From: Lucifuga dentata
Taxonomy: Eukaryota > Chordata > Actinopteri > Ophidiiformes > Bythitidae
Direction of reading: 5' to 3'
NCBI GenBank assembly: GCA_014773175.1
Contig: VXCM01000239.1
Span: 62,001-126,000 of the forward strand
Length of the DNA stretch: 64,000 nt
Both the position numbers and the translations under genes were made by a program. Position 1 is the first letter of the stretch. Each line of letters starts with the position of its first letter. The notes beneath the pieces were generated by a model. It ran no database searches, was not told the origin of the DNA, and saw nothing but the letters and a program-made list of their open reading frames with translations. Below are positions 59,101 to 64,000 of this stretch, in pieces.

Positions 59101-60715
59101 CAAACTTTTTTTCACCGCTGCTGCAAATATGGAGTTTGTATATAGATAATATCATCATAGTGGCTGCAGTTACATCTTACTAACGGTTTCTGTTTCTCAT
59201 CTCTGACGGCTTGTCTCTGTCCATTTTTTGTTGTCTGACAGAATGCAGCGAATAACTCAGCAGCAGGAGACGGCGCAGCCACAGGCAGCCGCTTCAAACT
59301 TGATATCCTGAGAAACAAAGCTCGTACTTCCCTCACCAGCTCCCTGGAGAACATCTTTTCAAGGGTGAGGCTTTTTTCCTACCATTGTTATATTTTCATC
59401 GTCACTCCCTTGCTGTCCACTTCATCACTCCCTGCCCCCATCAGTTTTTTTTTCCTTACTAAATATAGCCACCACACTGTATTTTGACAGGTTTGTCTCT
59501 GCCCTCCCTTTGTGTCTGCTGCTGTTTCTGTGTCATTGTCATCTAGAGGATTTGGATTGACCCATATCTGCCAGTGAGACAGCAAAATAATTCCTTAGTA
59601 GAAGAGGCCAGGCAGCCTGAGACCTCTGCTGCCATCTGTATTGTCTCAGAGTTATACATAGCTTAACACCGTGAACTATGTCAGTTTGGAAATATATGTG
59701 CTTTTTATTTCTTGGCACTTTTCATTTTCAGATTTTATTCCTCTTTGATGTCTTAGTATCTTCCCAGCATCAAGCGCCTATGAGTTAAGATAACAGTTTA
59801 CTTAAAATTCTGGAAAAATGTCGTATAAAGATGCTTGCCCGCAAGTGTTCTTAATCTCGTATTTGTATTTTCAGAACTTGTCTGATATTATGTAATCACC
59901 TCTGTCACCAGGGCGCCAGCCGGATGCGAGGCCGTTTGGGAAGCATGGGAAGCATGAGCAGTTTTGAGAAAGTAAGTATCCTTGAGGGGGGATGTGAGAA
60001 TTCCCAGAACTGAGCTCAGGGGACTCTGGGAATTCTCACTTTTGAACCAGCGGCTTTTAGACGCGATGTTATATTCCAGCCTCGTCCTCGGAAAGCGAGG
60101 ACTGGAGTTGCAGGCATAAACTTGAGCAGATGCAGGCTGCCAGCAGTTCTCCTCTCACATGGAGAAAAGATGCACGGCTGCATTATTCCCAGAGAGTTGT
60201 GTGGTTTAGCTGTAGTACCCAAAGACAAACAGTGTAGCAGGGAGTGTGTTTATGGAGCTGTCAATGAACCATTTGGGGTTGTTAGCTCTGTTTTGTCACT
60301 GCTGTGTCAAATGTGGAGCGAGTGTGTGTGATGGAGTTCCTCTGACTCCCCCTCAGTCATGGCTGAGTTAAAGGAAGAATGTAACTCATATGTTAAACAC
60401 GCAAACCCTTTTATGACCTGGCATGCTACAGCTCTCATATGACTTCTGCTTTGCCTTTTGTGTTGCATTCATGTAACGTCAGATGTGTTGGAAATATGAG
60501 CAACCAATCAGGAAAACTACAAGATTGTGTGTTGGGATATTTTTAAACTTCAACAACTCCTGAGGTTTAAATGAACACAGGTGGAAGCTCTCTAGAAAAG
60601 TTATAGATATTGATTGATGCAGATATTAAAAATGATAACGATAAATCATAGTAACAATGAAACAATTATCCCTTCTTACAAAGAATTGTGTGTGTGTATG
60701 TATATACTGTACACA

Positions 60716-60754
<39 letters not shown>

Positions 60755-61221
60755 CACACACATACACACTATATAGATATATATACACACATACACAGTT
60801 ATTCTATTGTATATATTGTCTATTCACAATATACACTAAGTCTGAGACCACATTGAAAATCTGTGATGTTTTCCATGTAAATCTGGAAATAATCATAAAG
60901 TCTGACATCACAAGAAGCTCTCTGGAACATTGTCAAATCATGCTGGGATAACTGATCAGGTTTTTACAAACTTGTGGAGTCCATGCCAGCTGGAGTGATG
61001 CTGTCATTAAAGTAAAAGGGGGGCATACCAAATACTAAGATATTCTGAAATTCATGTACATTTTTCAAAGATTCAACTTTTTCACTCAAATTATTAAGAT
61101 GATATTATCATTTGTAATAAAAAACCTTGTATTAAATTCAAAAAGAATGCAAAATAGAACATTTTCCACATGGTCTCAGACTTTTGAACACCACTGTATG
61201 TATATGCACACACACACACAC

Positions 61222-61258
<37 letters not shown>

Positions 61259-64000
61259 CTTATATCTATATATATATATCTATATATATATCTATATATA
61301 CATATATATAAGTATATATATATATATATGTACACACACTATATAAAGGCAGAAATCTCTGCCTATCTGTGGCATCATTATCTCTAGAACCCAGCAGTGG
61401 CTGATATTTGGCAGGTTTATTGCTCAGGACCCAAAGACATGCAGGGTTGTGTGTGAAGTTGTTTGGATGAGCAGTTCTCGAGTTGAGCTGTGACGGTAAA
61501 AAGTAGTCCGCGCGGCAGGATACGCTCTGGGCACGGCAGCATGCTCTGGTCCAGTAGCACGGTCTCAACCTGACCCCATAAGCAAAAAGCTAGCTCACGA
61601 GGACGTGCAACACAAAATTATGGCAGGCTGTGGTGCACACCATAAAGTCCAGCCCGTAATAATATATATAGTATACAACCCACATACATGTTACATTATG
61701 ACAATTATTTCTCAAAACATACTACTGGACTTGTAAATATTTCAATTGTTTTTCCTACCTTGAAGACTGCCATTGGTTTCAGTTCATTCCAGCACACTAT
61801 TAAAAACTTGTAGACTTGAAATGTGCTTGAGATACGTTAATCCATCACAGCGAACACGTCTATTAAAGATTTTGTCGAAATAACTTAACACTTAATCACT
61901 GCACATTCACATAATTTGACTATCCTGCACAAAAATCACAGAGCCTTGGTTTCCTCTGGAACTTATAGTTATAATCAGTTAGCTCAGATGAATGCAGCTG
62001 ATGTGTCAAACACTTAAGGACTTATATTATTTCCAGAAACAATGCAACAGCCCTTGCTTGCTTCCTCATGTGTCAGGGTCAAAACTTATCTTCAATCTTT
62101 GTGTATTCTTGTTTTTGTTTTTTTTTAATGCTGTACTATTTGCCTGCGTCTCCCCATTGTTTCATCTCAACAGTAAAATAGAATTAGTGTTACAACCAGG
62201 AATGTTGTTTGCACTGTGATTAAGCCGAGTAAGGAGTCGCCTGGGGATTGTTACAGGATGTAGATCTCCTGGCAAGCAGGAAATCAAGTCAGGATGTCCA
62301 GTTGTGCGTCTGCTGAGCCGTGTCGATCCTGACTTCCTTTCCTGCTTTAAAAAAATACCAGTACTGCATCAGAATCTTGAGACAAACTGCTTAATCTTAT
62401 CACCTCCTAGTTCGTACAATTGACCGTAATTTATCATGATTTAGTTATTTGTGAAAGACTGTCAGGCTTTATGCAATCTTCTGTAGCAGTGACAGGTTTG
62501 AATCAATTTAATCAATATTCTGTTCATGATAATACTTCTGTCAGCCTGTGCAGCTTGTTTTTTTCTTCCATGCACAAAAACAACAGATATCTTTGCGTGT
62601 CTACTGTTGTGTCTCATCTTGCAGAGAACAGCGTTTTAAAGCACAAAGGGAGGAGATTGGAGGGTTTGGTTGAAAGCAGAGCTTCCCCTCCAATAGTGTG
62701 TGATGTTGTGAGTCACAGGACATCGGCCATTAGAATACAATAGAAGTGGGAGTTGTAAGGCCAGGCACGAGGTAGCGCCGAGTCAAAGAGTGTTGAGTTC
62801 AGGGTTGAACCTGGAGTGAGTCTTGCTGTGGGTGTTTTGGATAGGTGAGTGCAGATCTGTAACTTGAGTAACTGAGCTGGTGTTTTATTTGGCTTTTGGC
62901 CGTCTGTAGCTTCTGGAATAGAGTTACTTGCTGCATGTCGTTTGACTTCCAAAGCCATTTCGTTTATTATTCACCCTTTGAATTTTGCCTGATTTGGACC
63001 CAGGATGTTTCCTGCTTCAACCCTGCTATACATGAAATAGGAATTTGTAATTGCATTATACATTTGTTTGTCATTATTCATCATGCTATACTTGGTTAAT
63101 CTTGTCACTCAAAACTGTGATGATATCATGAAATACAACAATGTTGCAAAACTAGATACTAAACCTTTACAGTTTACATCAAGCCTCACTGTTTATGGTT
63201 TTTACATAAGGTGTCACTATGCTTTAAAGAACTAGGTGGCGTCAGAAAATAACTGTGTTTATACCTGGTCAGAATGCTCACAATTGCAGATGGTATGAAA
63301 AGTGAAAAGCCTGCTGTCATAGAGAATTTATCTGATATAGCCCCCCCCCCAGGTCAATAACTGGAAAAGGGTTTCAGCCATTAACGGACCATCCGACCAA
63401 CAGTTCCTTTCTGTGCCACCCTCAGCAGGATGAGGAGTCTCCCGGACACTCCCCTCCAGGTTCTCCTCCTGCGTTCCCGGAGGATGACCCAGAAACCGGC
63501 CTGCAGTTCCGTCGGCGCGCCCACACCATCAGCCACCCCCCTATGAAGAAACGAATCTCCTTCGAAGGCCAGCCAACCAACCAGAACAAACAGGCTCCTC
63601 TGCGCAGACAGCAGTCTGTTAATCCAGAGCTGCTGCAGAGCAGGTAACGCAAACGGCTAAACGTGGCGTAGAATTTGTGTTTCTTTAGTTGCAGGAGTGG
63701 ATATATGTATGGTCATGTATTTCTAGGAGGGCGCTTTTGTGTTTATCCACAGCTAAAGTTCACATTGTGCTTTTAACCAGTTTGATATTAACTGGGAAAA
63801 TACTAAATGTTTAGTTGACGCACAGACAGTGTAATCCATTTGTAGCACTTTGATCATCTTCAATCTCTCCATCAACTGTCCTTGAACAATAGCATCACAA
63901 GTTTCCCATCACTATTTCATGCCTCATGAGTTCCTCATTTTTGCTTTCTTTCTGTAGCCTGACCTGCATCTTTTTCTTTGTGTAATATGTTTGTTTTTAT
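42157..64000 (+). CDS. tbc1d4: TBC1 domain family member 4 (AS160), N-terminal part
   Basis: Twelve plus-strand exons: 42157-42555, 52060-52188, 52565-52799, 53186-53430, 55407-55496, 56297-56401, 56494-56626, 57289-57380, 57534-57644, 59242-59364, 59912-59971 and 63429-63643 (or from 63426). The open phase continues past the edge, with 645 codons so far. The start ATG at 42157 ([19 protein letters not shown]) has G at -3 and G at +4. Exons 1-3 form the first PTB domain ([17 protein letters not shown], then [18 protein letters not shown]). Exons 5-7 form the second ([20 protein letters not shown]). Akt/AMPK-type sites known in mammals are conserved: RMRCSS (S318), RRRHAS (S341), RGRLGS (S588; codon 59942), RRRAHT (T642; codon 63525) and RRQQS (near S666). 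The protein is a Rab GTPase activator controlling GLUT4 vesicle traffic under insulin. The TBC domain lies outside the window. TBC1D1 is the alternative, but sequence and neighbours favour TBC1D4. Confidence 0.95.
42883..42921. repeat. Poly-A tract with single-N gap at 42911
   Basis: ATGCCAGGGCTCA occurs on both sides of the A-run (42871-42883 and 42921-42933). This suggests another unmerged contig overlap rather than a true insertion. Confidence 0.8.
42947..43005. repeat. (TCAA)n tetranucleotide array
   Basis: About 14 units of AATC/TCAA, with one variant unit, followed by a TTTATTTGTTCCCAAAG tract like the tail of a common fish repeat. Confidence 0.95.
44649..45150. repeat. Dispersed repeat B, near-complete copy
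   Basis: It runs from CAGCCAAGGAGGTTATG through AAAAGTTATGGGCGAATTTG and GGATGAAATTTGGGGCAGA to GGTGGAGGTATGCGCTCT. The ends match the pieces at 8464-9541. It has no open frame. It is one of a widespread repeat type with GGATCC-rich middles. The class is not assigned. Confidence 0.65.
45718..46300. mobile_element. TTAA foldback MITE, copy 9
   Basis: The left end reads TTAAAGTACCACACTGG, then TTTTGCATGTTTAAGCC. The right end reads GGACTCAAACATGCCAAA, then GGTATGGTCCTTTAA. It is 583 bp and carries the GAGACATACATTTTCTT internal block. Confidence 0.87.
47322..47749. mobile_element. TTAA foldback MITE, copy 10 (shortened)
   Basis: The left tip is degenerate (CTTATAGGACAATAC, then TTTTGCATGTTTGAGCCC). 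The right end reads GGGCTTAAACATGCTAAATT, then GGTATGGTCCTTTAA. It has an internal deletion relative to the 580-bp copies. Confidence 0.8.
48009..48039. repeat. Poly-T tract with single-N gap at 48025
   Basis: The homopolymer is interrupted by one N. The length is unreliable. Confidence 0.9.
51222..51264. repeat. N, G-run and (ACACC)n array
   Basis: One N is followed by about 14 G residues and then about five CACAC-C units. This low-complexity block is a probable assembly weak point. Confidence 0.85.
51291..51736 (+). mobile_element. Mariner/IS630-type deletion derivative with both transposase ends
   Basis: Its termini are CAGGGTGTCCCAAA and, reverse-complemented, TGGGATGTCCCAAA, flanked by TA on both sides, the usual target of this superfamily. 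Next to the left end, DNA reads [19 protein letters not shown] and then a stop, like a transposase N-terminus. Near the right end it reads [19 protein letters not shown], then NGHQFKHLR, like a transposase C-terminus. The middle is deleted. A 67-bp duplication around the N at 51410 inflates its length. Confidence 0.75.
51343..51477. other. Single-N gap with 67-bp flanking duplication
   Basis: 51343-51409 and 51411-51477 are identical around the N at 51410. This is the same signature as the other duplicated gaps, here inside a mariner-type remnant. Confidence 0.85.
51765..51953. mobile_element. TTAA foldback MITE, truncated copy 11
   Basis: The right end is intact (GGACTTAAACATGCAAAATC, then GTGTTGTCCTTTAA). 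The left arm is reduced to TTATTGACAACCATTTCAA. The middle is mostly deleted. Confidence 0.65.
52212..52462. mobile_element. Inverted-repeat element in TBC1D4 intron 2
   Basis: The left arm (GCAGGAGTACTTTAAGACC, then CGGACTTGCTGT, then GAAGACGTTT) matches the reverse complement of the right arm (GCAGCAGTACTTCAAGGCA, then CGGACTTGCTGT, then GAAGACGTTTTGCC). The arms are about 50 bp. It resembles a repeat common in fish genomes. It fills most of the 376-bp intron. Confidence 0.7.
53092..53121. repeat. (GT)15 microsatellite
   Basis: A clean dinucleotide run 65 bases before the acceptor of TBC1D4 exon 4. Confidence 0.95.
53490..53610. repeat. Dispersed repeat B, reversed fragment
   Basis: TGGATCCTGGATCCAGAATA and AAATTTCATCCAAATTTCA, followed by CCATCCACAACTTTTCAA, match the complement of the GGATCC and GATGAAATTT blocks at 44649-45150. 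Confidence 0.5.
54290..54405 (+). repeat. LINE/SINE-like 3' tail with (ATT)n
   Basis: GAGGCGACCTTGAGTGCCTT and AAGGGCGCCTTTAAATATAA, followed by (TTATTA)n, match the general form of the 3' tail shared by fish L2-type LINEs and the SINEs that use them. The upstream body was not recognised. Confidence 0.5.
55699..55809. repeat. Palindrome with flanking direct repeat
   Basis: 55712-55749 is a perfect palindrome (ATATGGAGACAAT arms around an AT-only core). AGCATATACTGAAATATGGA occurs at 55699 and again at 55784. Local inverted duplication of one short sequence is the likely origin. Confidence 0.8.
58357..59012. mobile_element. TTAA foldback MITE, copy 12
   Basis: The left end reads TTAAAGGATCATACGG, then CTTGCATGTTTGAGCC. 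The right end reads GGCTCAAACATGCAAAATAG, then AGTATGGTCCTTTTA. It lies in TBC1D4 intron 9. It includes a 67-bp duplication around the N at 58585. Confidence 0.87.
58518..58652. other. Single-N gap with 67-bp flanking duplication
   Basis: 58518-58584 and 58586-58652 are identical around the N at 58585. Same artefact signature as the other four. Confidence 0.85.
59994..60039 (+). other. Perfect 15-bp stem-loop just after the exon 11 donor
   Basis: GTGAGAATTCCCAGA (59994-60008) pairs with TCTGGGAATTCTCAC (60025-60039) across a 16-nt loop. It would form in the pre-mRNA 22 bases past the GTAAGT donor at 59972. Function is unknown. Confidence 0.8.
60700..60800. repeat. (TA)n/(CA)n compound microsatellite
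   Basis: TATATA runs followed by imperfect CACACATA units. They appear to interrupt the left end of the Tc1 remnant. Confidence 0.9.
60835..61195 (+). mobile_element. Tc1-like element remnant with transposase C-terminus
   Basis: Inner terminal repeats match: AAGTCTGAGACCACATTGAA at the left and, reverse-complemented at the right, [28 protein letters not shown] (from about 60969) and then [13 protein letters not shown] with a stop (60997-61038) are the typical C-terminal end of Tc1 transposases, in two frames. The right end, ACTTTTGAACACCACTGTAT, is a typical Tc1 terminus. The rest of the enzyme is gone. Confidence 0.75.
61196..61335. repeat. (CA)n-(GT)n-(TA)n compound microsatellite
   Basis: ACAC run, then GTGT run, then TATA/TATC tracts. 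The CA-to-GT switch near 61221 makes a natural palindrome. Frames across it encode only repeats. Confidence 0.9.
61665..61880. mobile_element. TTAA foldback MITE, truncated copy 13
   Basis: It has the internal left-arm and middle blocks ACATTATGACAATTATTTCT, CATACTACTGGA, CTGCCATTGGTTTCAGTTCA and GTGCTTGAGATA, but neither terminus. Confidence 0.65.
63644..64000 (+). other. Start of TBC1D4 intron 12
   Basis: It follows the AG|GTAACG donor of exon 12. No exon is recognised before the window ends. Confidence 0.7.

Larger units (their letters stand above)
52189..59911 (+). other. TBC1D4 introns 2-10
   Basis: The larger non-coding stretches are 52189-52564, 52800-53185, 53431-55406, 55497-56296, 56627-57288, 57645-59241 and 59365-59911. 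They hold an inverted-repeat element (52212-52462), a GT run (53092-53121), a reversed piece of repeat B (about 53490-53610), a LINE-like 3' tail (54290-54405), a palindrome (55712-55749) and a TTAA foldback copy (58357-59012). No additional exon is recognised. Confidence 0.7.
59972..63425 (+). other. TBC1D4 intron 11
   Basis: A 3.45-kb intron. It begins with a stem-loop 22 bases after the donor (59994-60039). It then holds a Tc1 remnant with microsatellites (60700-61340) and a partial TTAA foldback copy (about 61665-61880). No exon is recognised. Mammalian TBC1D4 is alternatively spliced somewhat downstream of here. Confidence 0.65.

Noticed and set aside
60614..61387. Tyr/Ile/His/Thr-rich open frames
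   Set aside because: They are translations of TA/CA/GT microsatellites.

Overview
This is a vertebrate nuclear genomic window, almost certainly from a ray-finned fish (teleost, probably a percomorph). Its genes are split into short exons with GT-AG introns, it is rich in small DNA-transposon remnants, and its microsatellites and single-N scaffold gaps are typical of draft fish assemblies. I recognise four genes by reconstructing exons: LMO7, UCHL3, COMMD6 and TBC1D4. The same four genes are neighbours on human chromosome 13q22, so this is a conserved vertebrate block.

Layout, left to right. 1-26,038, minus strand: the 5' end of an LMO7 gene. Four coding exons encode the N-terminus and the first part of the calponin-homology (CH) domain, and the gene continues beyond the left edge. 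28,656-32,977, minus strand: a complete nine-exon UCHL3, 232 codons, with the catalytic residues Q89, C95, H169 and D184 intact. 33,574-38,083, plus strand: a complete seven-exon COMMD6, 198 codons, in the long form with an N-terminal helical region. UCHL3 and COMMD6 are head to head, with about 600 bp between start codons, which makes a shared promoter likely. 42,157-64,000, plus strand: the first twelve coding exons of TBC1D4 (AS160), covering both PTB domains and the cluster of Akt-type phosphorylation motifs. The Rab-GAP domain lies beyond the right edge.

At least fourteen full or partial copies of one foldback element dominate the non-coding DNA. Its ends read TTAAAGGACC...GGTCCTTTAA and it has long inverted arms. 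Other mobile-element remnants include two Tc1-like transposase fragments, a mariner/IS630-type deletion derivative carrying both transposase ends, a hAT transposase remnant with an 8-bp target duplication, a non-autonomous hAT-like element nested in a foldback copy, and several unclassified inverted-repeat elements.

Five single-N gaps are each flanked by identical 62-67 bp direct copies, which indicates contig ends that overlap but were not merged. No operon-like, CRISPR or viral system is present, and I found no new multi-gene system. The more unusual observations are the foldback family, the nested insertions, a 12-bp UCHL3 microexon, intronic hairpins near a splice site, and the gap artefacts.
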